Source of the DNA: Vibrio gallicus
GTDB lineage: Bacteria; Pseudomonadota; Gammaproteobacteria; Enterobacterales; Vibrionaceae
Assembly: GCF_024346875.1 (NCBI RefSeq)
Contig: NZ_AP024871.1
Coordinates: forward strand, 2,464,164 to 2,528,163
Reading direction: 5' to 3'
DNA: 64,000 bases
Below the pieces are notes generated by a model. The model searched no databases. It saw only the letters and a program-made list of their open reading frames with translations, and had not been told where the DNA came from. The position numbers and the translations under genes were made by a program. This document shows positions 34,989 through 45,074 of the stretch, piece after piece. How positions within the stretch are numbered: position 1 is the stretch's first letter; every line of letters starts with the position of its first letter.

Positions 34989-35273
34989 ATGGAAAGGTAT
35001 TTACTTGATATTAAAGCAGATGATAAGCCAGTATTACTAGAACGCGTACTAAGAGTAGTGCGTCATAGAGGCTTTATCGTTAGACAAGTTGCTGGTACCC
35101 AAAACCACCACAGTAAGATAGCTAGTGTCGAGATCATTGTTGATAGTGAGCGTCCGATTACATTTTTAACTAACCAAATTGAAAAGTTATGGGATGTTAT
35201 CAGTGTCGACGTCACTAAAATTAACAACGATGAGCTCCCAAATAATAATTTACAACATAAAGTAAGCGCGTAA
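34989..35273 (+). CDS. ilvM: Acetolactate synthase II small subunit IlvM
   Basis: 94-residue ACT-domain protein: MERYLLDIKADDKPVLLERVLRVVRHRGFIV. It activates IlvG; the IlvM type lacks valine feedback inhibition in enteric bacteria. AGAGG precedes the ATG 11 nt after the ilvG stop. About seven residues longer than E. coli IlvM at the C-terminus. Confidence 0.94.
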   Translation: MERYLLDIKADDKPVLLERVLRVVRHRGFIVRQVAGTQNHHSKIASVEIIVDSERPITFLTNQIEKLWDVISVDVTKINNDELPNNNLQHKVSA

Positions 35274-35285
35274 GGAAGGCATTAA

Positions 35286-36230
35286 ATGACTAAGAGAACA
35301 GCAGATTTTATTTGGTTTAACGGTGAAATGGTTCCGTGGGCAGAAGCCAACGTACACGTGCTCACTCATGCAATGCATTACGGTACTTCAGTATTCGAAG
35401 GTGTTCGTTGTTACAACACGCCTAAAGGCCCAATTGTTTTCCGTCATCCAGAACACGCAAAGCGCCTTAAGAACTCAGCAAAAATTTATCGCTTCCCAAT
35501 CCCTTACACGATTGAGGAAATCATGGAAGCCACTCGCGAAACCATTCGCGTAAACAAACTAGAAAGTGCCTACATTCGCCCATTGGGTTTTGTAGGTAAT
35601 GTTGGCCTAGGTGTTTGTCCTCCTGTGGATTCAGAGATGGAACTGATCATCGCAGCCTTCCCATGGGGTTCATACCTAGGCGAAGAAGCACTAGAAAGTG
35701 GCGTTGACGCTATGATCTCTAGCTGGAATCGCGCAGCACCAAACACTATCCCTACTGCGGCTAAAGCTGGCGGTAACTACCTATCATCGCTACTTGTGGG
35801 TGGTGAAGCTCGTCGTCACGGTTACGATGAAGGTATTGCGCTAAGTGTTGATGGTTACCTGTCTGAAGGTGCTGGCGAGAACATCTTTGTGGTTAAAGAT
35901 GGCGTTATCATTACTCCACCAGCAACAGCAGCAATCCTACCGGGTATCACTCGTGATTCCATCATGGTTCTGGCACGCGATAAAGGCTACGAGATTGTTG
36001 AATCGAACATTGCTCGCGAAGCCTTGTACCTAGCTGATGAGATCTTCATGACCGGCACTGCCGCTGAGATCGTTCCAGTTCGCTCTGTCGACCAAATTGT
36101 CGTAGGCGAAGGTAAGCGCGGTCCAATCACGAAAGATCTACAAGAAACATACTTTGGCCTATTTAATGGCACAACTGAAGATAAGTGGGGCTGGTTAGAC
36201 TACGTTTACCCAGCTGACGCAGAGAAATAA
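35286..36230 (+). CDS. ilvE: Branched-chain amino acid aminotransferase IlvE
   Basis: 314-residue fold-type IV PLP enzyme; transfers amino groups to the keto acids of Leu, Ile and Val. PLP-binding Lys160 in TAAKAGGNYLSS, the GTSVFEGVRCY segment and EGAGENIFVVKDG are characteristic of BCAT rather than D-amino acid or ADC lyase relatives. AAGGA precedes the start; ilvD follows after 9 nt. Confidence 0.97.
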   Translation: MTKRTADFIWFNGEMVPWAEANVHVLTHAMHYGTSVFEGVRCYNTPKGPIVFRHPEHAKRLKNSAKIYRFPIPYTIEEIMEATRETIRVNKLESAYIRPLGFVGNVGLGVCPPVDSEMELIIAAFPWGSYLGEEALESGVDAMISSWNRAAPNTIPTAAKAGGNYLSSLLVGGEARRHGYDEGIALSVDGYLSEGAGENIFVVKDGVIITPPATAAILPGITRDSIMVLARDKGYEIVESNIAREALYLADEIFMTGTAAEIVPVRSVDQIVVGEGKRGPITKDLQETYFGLFNGTTEDKWGWLDYVYPADAEK

Positions 36231-36239
36231 GGAACAATT

Positions 36240-38081
36240 ATGCCAATCTATCGTAGCGCAACAACGACTCACGGCCGAAACATGGCTGGCGCACGCGCAC
36301 TATGGCGCGCAACTGGAGTAAAAGACGAAGATTTCGGTAAGCCGATTATTGCTGTCGTAAACTCGTTTACTCAGTTCGTACCCGGACACGTTCACCTTAA
36401 AGACATGGGTCAGCTGGTTGCGAGAGAAATCGAGCAAGCCGGTGGTATCGCTAAAGAATTTAATACCATTGCTGTTGATGATGGTATCGCTATGGGTCAC
36501 GGCGGCATGCTGTACTCTCTACCCTCACGCGAGCTTATCGCAGACTCAGTAGAGTACATGGTGAATGCTCACTGTGCCGATGCGATGGTATGTATCTCAA
36601 ACTGTGACAAAATTACTCCGGGAATGCTAATGGCCTCTATGCGCCTAAACATCCCTGTCATCTTTGTCTCTGGTGGTCCAATGGAAGCGGGTAAAACCAA
36701 GCTTTCAGATCAGCTAATCAAGCTAGACCTTGTTGATGCCATGATGCAAAGTGCCGATCCAACGGTATCTGACGAGCAAAGCGAGCAAGTTGAACGTAGC
36801 GCATGTCCAACATGTGGCTCTTGTTCTGGTATGTTCACCGCAAACTCAATGAACTGCCTAACTGAAGCGCTAGGTCTTTCTCAGCCGGGTAACGGCTCTA
36901 TGCTGGCAACCCACGCAGACCGTGAAAACCTGTTCATCAATGCCGGTAAACGTATTGTTGAGTTGACCAAGCGCTACTATGAGCAGGACGATGAGTCGGC
37001 ACTTCCTCGCAATATTGCAACTAAGAAAGCATTTGAAAATGCCATTGCTCTAGATATTGCCATGGGCGGCTCAACCAACACTGTATTGCACCTTATTGCT
37101 GCAGCTCAAGAAGGTGACGTCGACTTTACCATGGAAGATATCGATGCGATGTCTCGCCGCGTACCAAACCTATGTAAAGTCGCACCATCCACTCCGCTGT
37201 ATCACATGGAAGATGTGCACCGTGCAGGTGGCGTAATGGCCATTTTAGGTGAGCTAAACCGTGCTGGCTTGCTAAACAACCAAGCGCGCACTGTTCTTGA
37301 CCTTTCAATGGATGAGCAGCTTGCTCAGTACGACATCATGCAAACGGAATCTGAGGATGTGAAATCCTTCTTCCGTGCAGGTCCAGCTGGCATTCGTACC
37401 ACTAAAGCCTTCTCTCAAGATTGTCGCTGGGAATCTCTGGATGACGACCGCGAAGCAGGCTGTATCCGCAGCAAAGAAAATGCGTATAGCCAAGACGGTG
37501 GCCTAGCCGTTCTTAAGGGCAACATCGCGATGGATGGTTGTATCGTAAAAACCGCTGGCGTAGATGAAAGCATTCTTACATTCACCGGCCCCGCTGTTGT
37601 GTTTGAAAGCCAAGAAGACGCCGTAGACGGCATCTTGGGTGGCAAGGTGAAGTCTGGTGATGTAGTTATTATTCGCTACGAGGGCCCTAAAGGTGGTCCA
37701 GGCATGCAAGAAATGCTGTACCCAACGACTTACCTTAAGTCTATGGGGCTTGGCAAAGAGTGTGCTCTGCTTACCGATGGTCGTTTCTCTGGCGGTACTG
37801 CGGGTCTGTCTATTGGTCATGCTTCTCCAGAAGCGGCCGCTGGTGGCATTATCGGTCTAGTAAATTCTGGCGACCAAGTTGCTATCGATATTCCTAACCG
37901 CACCATCGAGCTACTTGTTTCTGAAGCAGAACTGGCTGATCGCCGTGAAGCTCAAGATAAGCTGGGTTGGAAACCTGTGTCTCGTGAGCGCTCTGTTTCG
38001 TTTGCTCTTAAAGCCTACGCAAGCATGGCTACCAGTGCAGACAAAGGCGCGGTAAGAGATAAGTCTAAGTTTGAGGAGTAA
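36240..38081 (+). CDS. ilvD: Dihydroxy-acid dehydratase IlvD
   Basis: 613 residues. Iron-sulfur ligands lie in [11 protein letters not shown] and [44 protein letters not shown] is the conserved substrate and Mg region. Dehydrates dihydroxy acids to the keto acids of valine and isoleucine. Fourth gene of the operon; ilvA starts 4 nt after its stop. Confidence 0.97.
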   Translation: MPIYRSATTTHGRNMAGARALWRATGVKDEDFGKPIIAVVNSFTQFVPGHVHLKDMGQLVAREIEQAGGIAKEFNTIAVDDGIAMGHGGMLYSLPSRELIADSVEYMVNAHCADAMVCISNCDKITPGMLMASMRLNIPVIFVSGGPMEAGKTKLSDQLIKLDLVDAMMQSADPTVSDEQSEQVERSACPTCGSCSGMFTANSMNCLTEALGLSQPGNGSMLATHADRENLFINAGKRIVELTKRYYEQDDESALPRNIATKKAFENAIALDIAMGGSTNTVLHLIAAAQEGDVDFTMEDIDAMSRRVPNLCKVAPSTPLYHMEDVHRAGGVMAILGELNRAGLLNNQARTVLDLSMDEQLAQYDIMQTESEDVKSFFRAGPAGIRTTKAFSQDCRWESLDDDREAGCIRSKENAYSQDGGLAVLKGNIAMDGCIVKTAGVDESILTFTGPAVVFESQEDAVDGILGGKVKSGDVVIIRYEGPKGGPGMQEMLYPTTYLKSMGLGKECALLTDGRFSGGTAGLSIGHASPEAAAGGIIGLVNSGDQVAIDIPNRTIELLVSEAELADRREAQDKLGWKPVSRERSVSFALKAYASMATSADKGAVRDKSKFEE

Positions 38082-38085
38082 GACT

Positions 38086-39618
38086 ATGAGTCTTACTACC
38101 CCACTGTCTGGCGCAGATTATCTGCGCCAAATCCTGCGTGCACCAATTTATGAGGTAGCAACAGTAACTCAGTTGCAAGATATGCCTCGTTTATCGGAGC
38201 GATTACACAATGATATTCAGATAAAACGAGAAGATCGCCAGCCGGTTCACTCCTTCAAATTGCGCGGTGCCTACAACATGGTCGCCAGCCTAACTGAAGA
38301 GCAAAAGCAGGCAGGCGTCATCGCAGCATCAGCAGGAAACCATGCTCAAGGTATGGCGTACTCTGGCACTAAGCTTGGCATCAACACCACTATCGTGATG
38401 CCAAAAACGACGCCCGATATCAAGGTTGATGCCGTTCGAGCTTTCGGCGGCACGGTTGTACTGCATGGCAGTAACTTTGATGAGGCTAAGGCTGAGGCTG
38501 TGCGATTGTCTGAACTGCACGGCTATACCTTTGTGCCTCCCTTTGATCACCCGCTAGTGATTGCAGGTCAAGGCACGATAGGCATGGAGATGATCCAGCA
38601 AAACGGTCACTTGGATTACATCTTTGTCCCTGTGGGCGGCGGCGGTTTGGCCGCAGGTGTATCGGTATTGGTTAAGCAACTCATGCCAAACATCAAGGTT
38701 ATTGCGGTTGAGCCGGAAGACTCTGCGTGTTTGAAAGCGGCATTAGACGCTGGACAACCCGTTACCTTAGATCAAGTAAGCATGTTCGCCGATGGTGTGG
38801 CTGTTAAGCAGATCGGTAGCGAAACCTTCCGTCTGTGTAACGAGAATATCGACGGACACATTACTGTGTCTAGTGATGAAATCTGCGCCGCAGTTAAAGA
38901 TATCTTCGAAGATACTCGCGCTATTGCCGAGCCTTCAGGTGCGTTAGCTCTGGCTGGATTGAAGAAATTCGCAGAGCAAAATGAGCTGAAGAACAACAAG
39001 CTTGCCACGGTTTTGTCGGGTGCAAACACCAACTTCCATGGCTTGCGTTATGTTTCTGAGCGCTGTGAACTGGGTGAAAAACGTGAGGGCTTACTGGCGG
39101 TGACTATCCCAGAGCGTCAGGGGGCATTCTTTGAGTTCTGCAACCTGATCGGTGGTCGCGCGGTGACTGAGTTTAATTACCGCTATAACGATGACGAGCA
39201 AGCGAATATCTTTGTCGGTGTACGCTTACTTGAAGGGCAGGCTGAACTTGATAGCATCATCGCCGATCTGCAAGAGGGTGGATACCCGGTTGTTGATTTG
39301 TCCGATGATGAGATGGCGAAACTGCACGTGCGTTATATGGTCGGTGGTAAGCCGAAAAAACCACTGCAAGAGCGCTTATACAGCTTTGAGTTCCCGGAAT
39401 ACCCAGGCGCGCTGGTTAAGTTCTTAAGTACGCTAGGTACTCATTGGAATATCAGCCTATTCAACTACCGTAACCACGGTGCCGATTACGGCCGTGTGTT
39501 GTGTGGATTTGAGCTGACAGAAGATGATATTGAACGCTTCGGTAGCCACTTAGAAGAGCTAGGCTATGGCTATAAAGACGAGTCGGATAATCCATCCTAT
39601 CGCTTCTTTCTTAGCTAA
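38086..39618 (+). CDS. ilvA: Biosynthetic threonine deaminase IlvA
   Basis: 510 residues. PLP domain with Lys58 in HSFKLRGAYN, SAGNHAQGMAYS and the phosphate cup GGGGLAAG, followed by two ACT-like regulatory domains (from about residue 325) that give isoleucine inhibition; this separates it from the short catabolic form. ATG at 38086 follows GAGGAG; the TTG at 38071 lies inside the end of ilvD. Last gene of ilvGMEDA. Confidence 0.97.
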   Translation: MSLTTPLSGADYLRQILRAPIYEVATVTQLQDMPRLSERLHNDIQIKREDRQPVHSFKLRGAYNMVASLTEEQKQAGVIAASAGNHAQGMAYSGTKLGINTTIVMPKTTPDIKVDAVRAFGGTVVLHGSNFDEAKAEAVRLSELHGYTFVPPFDHPLVIAGQGTIGMEMIQQNGHLDYIFVPVGGGGLAAGVSVLVKQLMPNIKVIAVEPEDSACLKAALDAGQPVTLDQVSMFADGVAVKQIGSETFRLCNENIDGHITVSSDEICAAVKDIFEDTRAIAEPSGALALAGLKKFAEQNELKNNKLATVLSGANTNFHGLRYVSERCELGEKREGLLAVTIPERQGAFFEFCNLIGGRAVTEFNYRYNDDEQANIFVGVRLLEGQAELDSIIADLQEGGYPVVDLSDDEMAKLHVRYMVGGKPKKPLQERLYSFEFPEYPGALVKFLSTLGTHWNISLFNYRNHGADYGRVLCGFELTEDDIERFGSHLEELGYGYKDESDNPSYRFFLS

Positions 39619-39651
39619 CGGTTAGCCAAGACCTACAGCAACGCTATTACC

Positions 39652-39678
39652 AAAGCAGCCTACGGGCTGCTTTTTTAT
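39652..39678. terminator. Bidirectional terminator ilvA / punR
   Basis: AAAGCAGCC pairs with GGCTGCTTT (TACG loop), followed by T6, between convergent genes. Confidence 0.88.
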
Positions 39679-40580
39679 TCGCTTTTGAGCCAGTCTTGAT
39701 GAAGTTTATCCTCATCACCCAGATAATTGAGCATCCACTCAATCAGCTTATTGCTGCTGTCTTTTCGCCACACCATGCAACACTCACTCGGCGGAGCCTG
39801 AAAATCAATGCTGAGCGTAACCAGCTCCTTGTTACTGACTAAGGCCTTGGCAATGTGCTCAGGTATAAACCCAACACCAACGCCCTCTTTAATGCATCGT
39901 ATGGCGGTATGCCAATTAGGTGCAAGAAGTCTCCTTTGATTAGTAAGCAGCGTCTGGTGCCGCTTAGGGAGCACTCTAGAGGTATCATCGAGGATTACAC
40001 TAGGAAAAGCGGCCACCTCTTCAACCTTAAGGCTGGATTTCTGGGTCAACGGATGCAGCGGAGAGCACACGAATACCCAATTCATCTTCCCCATATCCTT
40101 GATACCGAAATCGCCACTCACTGGAATAGCAGAGGTTGCTCCAAGAACAATATCCGCACGTTCTTGGGCTATGGCTTCCCACGAACCATTAAATACCTCC
40201 ATGTTGATCTGCAGCTCTGCAAAATCAAATTGCTTATAAAAATCATCGATAAGGTGTTGCAGGTTATCCAGTTTCACTATGTTATCGAGCGTGATCTTCA
40301 GGGTTTGTTGCCAACCTTGCGCAGTGCGCTTGGCCTGCGCTTTAGCCTCTTCAATTTGACGCAGCATAGATCGTACTTGTTCTAAGAAGATCTCCCCTGC
40401 TGGCGTCAGCTCAACTCTGCGAGGCAAGCGCCGAAACAACAGCACATCAAGCTCAAGCTCTATTTGCCTCACCGAATAGCTCACTGCTGATGGCACCTTG
40501 TGTAGATACTCAGCAGCAGCGGAGAAACTACCAAGACGAGCAACCACATCCAATAATTCAAAGTTCTTCTGAGATAACAT
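39675..40580 (-). CDS. punR: LysR-type regulator, PunR-like
   Basis: About 301 residues. N-terminal winged HTH (LDVVARLGSFSAAAEYLHKVPSAVSYSVRQIELEL) and a LysR effector domain. Residue patterns such as HKVPSAVSYSVRQ, DNIVK, VFNGSWEAI and GATSAIPVSG resemble E. coli PunR (YdhB), the activator of the purine nucleoside transporter gene punC, and a PunC-like gene is divergent here. ATG at 40580 is preferred to a TTG three codons upstream. Confidence 0.86.
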   Translation of the reverse strand: MLSQKNFELLDVVARLGSFSAAAEYLHKVPSAVSYSVRQIELELDVLLFRRLPRRVELTPAGEIFLEQVRSMLRQIEEAKAQAKRTAQGWQQTLKITLDNIVKLDNLQHLIDDFYKQFDFAELQINMEVFNGSWEAIAQERADIVLGATSAIPVSGDFGIKDMGKMNWVFVCSPLHPLTQKSSLKVEEVAAFPSVILDDTSRVLPKRHQTLLTNQRRLLAPNWHTAIRCIKEGVGVGFIPEHIAKALVSNKELVTLSIDFQAPPSECCMVWRKDSSNKLIEWMLNYLGDEDKLHQDWLKSE

Positions 40581-40621
40581 AGCTTTCAAATTTTTTGATA
40601 GATAACCACATATTTTAGCGC

Positions 40622-40667
40622 TTAATTTGTTGTTTAAGCCAATTTAGAATGCCCGACAACAAATTAA
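40622..40667. promoter_or_regulatory. Perfect 12-bp inverted repeat between punR and punC (operator candidate)
   Basis: TTAATTTGTTGT (40622-40633) and ACAACAAATTAA (40656-40667) are exact reverse complements separated by 22 bp. The repeat is centred in the 106-nt divergent intergenic region, as expected for a LysR-type regulator that controls both genes. Confidence 0.75.
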
Positions 40668-40686
40668 TTCTCTGAAATGGTTTCTA

Positions 40687-41865
40687 ATGTCCGTCAGCAA
40701 ACTACAAATGGGTTACCTAGCCCTACTCTCTATGCTTGGTTTTATCGCTACCGATATGTACCTACCTACATTCCAAACTCTGCAAGCCGACTTTGCCACA
40801 GGCCCTGAACCTATTGCACTGTCTCTAAGCATCTTTTTGGTTGGTCTAGCGGTTGGCCAATTGGCATGGGGTATCCTTTCTGACCGATTTGGTCTACGAA
40901 GCACTCTTGCGTTAGGCCTAGCGATCTTTACGGTTGCTTCAATCGGTATTAGCTTAAGCTTCACCGTTTCTCAACTGTTGGTATTTAGGTTTATCCAAGC
41001 GATTGGCGTGTGTGCACCCACGGTTATTTGGCAAGCTATGGTGATTCAGCGCTACAGCGCCGATGACCGCCAGCGCATCTTCGCGTCTATTATGCCTCTA
41101 GTGGCTTTATCGCCCGCTCTTGCACCTCAGCTAGGTGTGCTTTTAAACACCACATTAGGCTGGGAAAGCATCTTCGTTGTGTTGGCAATGATTGGTGCAG
41201 TATTGCTGTTCGTTACCGCTAGACAGCCAAAAGAAGCTAATCCAGTTAAGAGCGTTTCTCTGAAATCTGATCTGGTATCTCTTACCAAAAACCGCACCTT
41301 TATCGGCAATGTCATCATATTCTCAATGACCTCTGCGGTATTCTTTGCCTACTTAACCGGTATGCCAGAGATCATGACTCAGCTGGGTTACTCAGCAAAA
41401 GACATTGGCATGAGCTTTATACCTCAAACTATCGCCTTTATGGTGGGTGGTTATTTCGGGAAGAAATCTGTAGAGCGCTATGGTGACAGCAAGGTATTGC
41501 CAGTACTTCTAATGCTGTTTACGGTGGCTGTTGTCGCGGTATTCGTTGCAAGCCAAAGCACCTTGACCTCTATCTGGCCGGTTCTTTTGCCATTTTGTTT
41601 TGTGGCAGTGGCCAATGGTGCGCTTTACCCTATCGTGGTTAACCGTGCGCTATCGAGTGCGCAAAATAGCCCTGCAACAGCGGCTGGACTGCAAAACAGC
41701 ATACAGATCTGTGTTAGTAGTATGGCAAGCATGCTGGTGGCTTTCTTTGCTCAGCAAGCACTCGTTGCCACTGGCTGGACGATGATCTTCTGTCTTGTCG
41801 GTCTGGCGGGCGGAATCCTGCTGACACGTCAAAAGAATGATTTAGTTGAAGCAACCGCTCATTAA
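40687..41865 (+). CDS. punC: MFS transporter, PunC-like purine nucleoside importer
   Basis: 392 residues with 12 predicted membrane helices of the Bcr/CflA branch of drug:H+ antiporters. MLGFIATDMYLPTFQTLQADF, the loop LSDRFGLRSTL and QAIGVCAPTVIWQAMV...FASIMPLVALSPALAPQLG align well by eye with E. coli PunC (YdhC). The divergent PunR-like regulator supports a role in purine nucleoside import; drug efflux is the alternative. Confidence 0.84.
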   Translation: MSVSKLQMGYLALLSMLGFIATDMYLPTFQTLQADFATGPEPIALSLSIFLVGLAVGQLAWGILSDRFGLRSTLALGLAIFTVASIGISLSFTVSQLLVFRFIQAIGVCAPTVIWQAMVIQRYSADDRQRIFASIMPLVALSPALAPQLGVLLNTTLGWESIFVVLAMIGAVLLFVTARQPKEANPVKSVSLKSDLVSLTKNRTFIGNVIIFSMTSAVFFAYLTGMPEIMTQLGYSAKDIGMSFIPQTIAFMVGGYFGKKSVERYGDSKVLPVLLMLFTVAVVAVFVASQSTLTSIWPVLLPFCFVAVANGALYPIVVNRALSSAQNSPATAAGLQNSIQICVSSMASMLVAFFAQQALVATGWTMIFCLVGLAGGILLTRQKNDLVEATAH

Positions 41866-41870
41866 GATCA

Positions 41871-41902
41871 AAAAAGGGAGCGAATCATCGCTCCCTTCGT
41901 TT
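41871..41902. terminator. Bidirectional terminator punC / binding-protein gene
   Basis: AAGGGAGCGA pairs with TCGCTCCCTT (ATCA loop), flanked by A- and T-rich sequence. Confidence 0.87.
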
Positions 41903-41918
41903 ATTCAAAATGAATCCA

Positions 41919-42695
41919 CTACAGGCTGGTTAAGCCCCATTTCTTAGCGGTTTTGTCAAAAAAGCCTTGGGTCGTTTTCAACTCAACCCAATGGTTCACA
42001 TAGTTAATCCATACCTGATCGTTTTGTGGCAATAGCATAGAGATCGGCGTTGGGTTCTTTGGTTCTGCAACCGGAACTACAGCCAATTGCTTAAACTTCT
42101 CCACCAGCGTTGCGGCTTCAACATTTGAAGTTACGGATACATTGGCTCTTCGTGCCAATAACTCTTGAAAATCACGAGCTGGCGCTTCAATAACGATGTG
42201 TTGTGCTTCAGGGAAGAACTCTTTTACCATCTTCTCTTGTACCGTACCTAGCGTTGCCGCGACCTTGATGTCAGGCTTGTTGAAATCAGCCCAATCAGAA
42301 TACTTATCTAGGTCTTTTTTCGGAACCACTGGTACGAATGCCAAATAGAAATAGGGTTGGCTGTAGCCTGCTACTTTCGCGCGAGACATATTCAGTGATG
42401 CGCTACCGGTAATATCGTACTTGTTGGCTGTTATGCCGTTAACCAAAGTTTTCCAGTCAGTGGCTACATACTCCACCTTCACACCTAAATCTTTTGCCAG
42501 CTCCGTGGTTACATCAATATCAAAGCCACGGTAGCTGTTGTCTGCTGGGTTTTTCATGGTCATTGGGTTCCAATCACCGGTTGTGCCTACCTTTAATACA
42601 CCAGAGCTTAGAATCTGTTGTAAACGACTCGTATCCGCCATCGCTTGTGCCGTAGAAAGCAGTAAAATCCCCAAAGCAATAATAAATGTCTTCAT
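41919..42695 (-). CDS. Periplasmic amino acid-type substrate-binding protein (PheC-like family)
   Basis: About 258 residues with signal peptide (cleavage after AMA). The bacterial SBP family 3 fold is seen in GVLKVGTTGDWNPMTM, GFDIDVTTELAKDLGVKVEYV and ISMLLPQNDQVWINYVNHWVE. The start SRLQQILSSGVLKVGTTGD recalls cyclohexadienyl dehydratase (PheC), an enzyme of the same fold, so an enzymatic role cannot be excluded. A divergent permease gene suggests transport. Two adjacent ATGs exist (42698, 42695); the second has better spacing to AAGGG. Confidence 0.82.
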   Translation of the reverse strand: MKTFIIALGILLLSTAQAMADTSRLQQILSSGVLKVGTTGDWNPMTMKNPADNSYRGFDIDVTTELAKDLGVKVEYVATDWKTLVNGITANKYDITGSASLNMSRAKVAGYSQPYFYLAFVPVVPKKDLDKYSDWADFNKPDIKVAATLGTVQEKMVKEFFPEAQHIVIEAPARDFQELLARRANVSVTSNVEAATLVEKFKQLAVVPVAEPKNPTPISMLLPQNDQVWINYVNHWVELKTTQGFFDKTAKKWGLTSL

Positions 42696-42786
42696 CATAA
42701 TTCCCTTTAAAATCAGTAACACTCCCTCATGGGTACTGTTACCATACCAGTTATATATGAAAAATGGTGCTTAAGGATGGCATGTT

Positions 42787-43530
42787 TTGAAATTAAACGC
42801 TCTAGTTGTAATAACCTGTTGTGGCTTGCTCACAGGTTGCTCAAATTATGAATGGGGTTGGTATGTACTTAACCCAACGACAGAGCAAGGTCAGATAAAC
42901 CTAAGATTTCTGACTGATGGCTTTAGTAGCACGATTTACGTGTCTTTACTTAGTATGTTTTTTGCCATGCTAATTGGTTTTCTGATTGCTCTTCCCGCAC
43001 TGTCGTCCAACCCTTGGATTCGCTCCATCAACCGTATTTATGTGGAGATTATTCGGGCCATTCCCGTTCTCGTGTTATTGCTTTGGGTCTACTATGGACT
43101 TCCCACTCTACTCGATGTAAGTCTGAATCACTTTTGGGCTGGAGTTATTGCCTTATCAATAGCGGAAAGCGCCTTTATGGCAGAAGTATTCCGTGGTGGT
43201 ATTCAAGCTATCAACCGTGGACAGCACGAAGCATCTCATGCTCTGGGGTTAAGCTACTGGAAGACGATGCGTTTAGTTATCTTCCCACAGGCATTGCGTC
43301 AAATTCTGCCACCACTGGGCAATCAATTTGTATATATCCTGAAGATGTCATCACTAGTAAGTGTTATTGGCTTATCTGACCTAACTCGACGCGCTAATGA
43401 GTTAGTCGTAAACGAATACCTTCCACTGGAGATATACACCTTCTTGGTACTGGAATACCTGATCCTTATCTTAGCTGTATCACAAGCGGTTCGATGGCTG
43501 GAAAGACGCTACGCTATTCCGAATCACTAA
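42787..43530 (+). CDS. HisM/GlnP-type amino acid ABC transporter permease with N-terminal lipobox
   Basis: 247 residues. The core is a typical polar amino acid permease: EIIRAIPVLVLLLWVYYGLP, the EAA loop EASHALGLSYWKTMRLVIFPQALRQILPPLGNQ and LVSVIGLSDLTRRA. Unusually, it begins MKLNALVVITCCGLLTGCSN, which looks like a lipoprotein signal with an LTGC lipobox. The TTG start has AAGGA 9 nt upstream; an ATG 5 nt earlier is out of frame and stops at once. No ATPase gene is adjacent. Confidence 0.85.
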   Translation: MKLNALVVITCCGLLTGCSNYEWGWYVLNPTTEQGQINLRFLTDGFSSTIYVSLLSMFFAMLIGFLIALPALSSNPWIRSINRIYVEIIRAIPVLVLLLWVYYGLPTLLDVSLNHFWAGVIALSIAESAFMAEVFRGGIQAINRGQHEASHALGLSYWKTMRLVIFPQALRQILPPLGNQFVYILKMSSLVSVIGLSDLTRRANELVVNEYLPLEIYTFLVLEYLILILAVSQAVRWLERRYAIPNH

Positions 43531-43535
43531 AAACA

Positions 43536-43563
43536 ATAAACCCCGCAATTTAGCGGGGTTTAT
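43536..43563. terminator. Bidirectional terminator permease / glmU
   Basis: ATAAACCCCGC pairs with GCGGGGTTTAT (11 bp, 6-nt loop) between convergent genes. Confidence 0.9.
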
Positions 43564-43577
43564 ACGAGATAAAAAGC

Positions 43578-44942
43578 TTACTTGTTCTTAACTGGGCGCT
43601 GCCAATTAGCGACGCGTCGCTCTTTTGCTCGAGTTATCACTAACTCATTTTCAGCAACATCTTTGGTTAGCGTCGTACCAGCACCAATGGTAGCACCATC
43701 AGCTATGGTTACTGGCGCAATCAACTGGCTGTCTGAACCAACAAACACATCATCGCCAATTATGGTTTTAAACTTGTTCGCACCGTCATAGTTACACGTA
43801 ATCACACCCGCTCCAACATTCACACGTTGACCAATCTCAGCGTCTCCAATGTAGGTCAAGTGATTGGCTTTAGATCCTTCACCTAGGCGAGCATTTTTCA
43901 CCTCAACAAAGTTCCCTACATGCGAGTCATTACGCAATTCAGCACCGGGACGCAGGCGCGTAAATGGGCCAACTGTACAATCTTCAGCAACCGTTGCACT
44001 CTCAATGATTGAATATGGGCGTACCAATGTGTTGTCATCAATCTCACAATCAATAAGCACACAACCAGCGCCGATAGTCACGTTATCACCTATGGTGACA
44101 TTACCTTGAATAATCACGTTGGCATCGATTTCAACATCCATACCACACTGCAGGGTTCCGCGAAGATCAAAGCGGTTGGGATCGCGAAGCATAACCCCTT
44201 GCTCTAACAGCTTTTCAGCTTGTATAAGCTGATGTGCACGCTCAAGTTTCGCTAGTTGGCGACGATCGTTAACCCCTTCAACCTCTATTGGGTTAGCTGG
44301 GTGTACCGCCTCAATAGCACGACCATCGGCATGTGCCGCTGCAATTACGTCGGTTAAGTAATATTCACCCTGAGCGTTGTCATTACTTAGGTTACTCAGC
44401 CAACGCTTAAGGTCTTTACCATCTGCAACTAATACACCGGTATTAATTTCTTGAATCAACTTTTGTTGTTCAGAGGCATCTTTTTGTTCAACGATAGCTA
44501 CAACAGAGCCATTTTCGCGAACAATACGACCATAGCCCATAGGGTTATCAAGCACGACTGTAAGCAAACCAACACCACCTTCGGGCTGAGCATCAAGAAG
44601 CGCCTCTAGGGTCTCACTGGTAATAAGAGGAACATCACCATAAAGCACTAAGACCTTTTCATCATCGGCATATTGAGAAGACGCCTGATCGACAGCATGC
44701 CCAGTACCTAGTTGCTCTTTTTGTTCAACCCAATTTACAGGTTCATTACCTAGGGTTGCTTTCATCTGATCACTGCCATGACCAAACACTAAATGAATAT
44801 TATTAGCCCCTAAGCCAACACAAGTATCAATGACATGTTTTGCCATTGGTTTTCCAGCCAACGTATGCAGCACCTTAGGTTTATGAGAATACATTCGGGT
44901 GCCTTTACCGGCGGCAAGAATGACGGCACTAAAGTTGTTCAT
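43578..44942 (-). CDS. glmU: Bifunctional N-acetylglucosamine-1-phosphate uridyltransferase / glucosamine-1-phosphate acetyltransferase GlmU
   Basis: 454 residues. The N-terminal pyrophosphorylase domain has [18 protein letters not shown]; the C-terminal left-handed beta-helix acetyltransferase domain has hexapeptide repeats and the catalytic His region ([28 protein letters not shown]). It makes UDP-GlcNAc for peptidoglycan and LPS. It lies downstream of the atp operon, separated by a terminator. Confidence 0.97.
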   Translation of the reverse strand: MNNFSAVILAAGKGTRMYSHKPKVLHTLAGKPMAKHVIDTCVGLGANNIHLVFGHGSDQMKATLGNEPVNWVEQKEQLGTGHAVDQASSQYADDEKVLVLYGDVPLITSETLEALLDAQPEGGVGLLTVVLDNPMGYGRIVRENGSVVAIVEQKDASEQQKLIQEINTGVLVADGKDLKRWLSNLSNDNAQGEYYLTDVIAAAHADGRAIEAVHPANPIEVEGVNDRRQLAKLERAHQLIQAEKLLEQGVMLRDPNRFDLRGTLQCGMDVEIDANVIIQGNVTIGDNVTIGAGCVLIDCEIDDNTLVRPYSIIESATVAEDCTVGPFTRLRPGAELRNDSHVGNFVEVKNARLGEGSKANHLTYIGDAEIGQRVNVGAGVITCNYDGANKFKTIIGDDVFVGSDSQLIAPVTIADGATIGAGTTLTKDVAENELVITRAKERRVANWQRPVKNK

Positions 44943-45025
44943 TGCTTAATCCTTAAACAGATGTTCTTAATTTATCGGTCTATTTTAACCCATCACTGCC
45001 AAGATAAGTAGTTAGCCCCAAAAAC

Positions 45026-45054
45026 AAAAAGGTGACCCTAAGGCCACCTTTTTT
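45026..45054 (-). terminator. Terminator of the atp operon
   Basis: AAAAAGGTG and CACCTTTTT pair, with an inner CC/GG, just downstream of atpC on the minus strand. Confidence 0.83.
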
Positions 45055-45074
45055 ATACGCTACGACTAATACGA

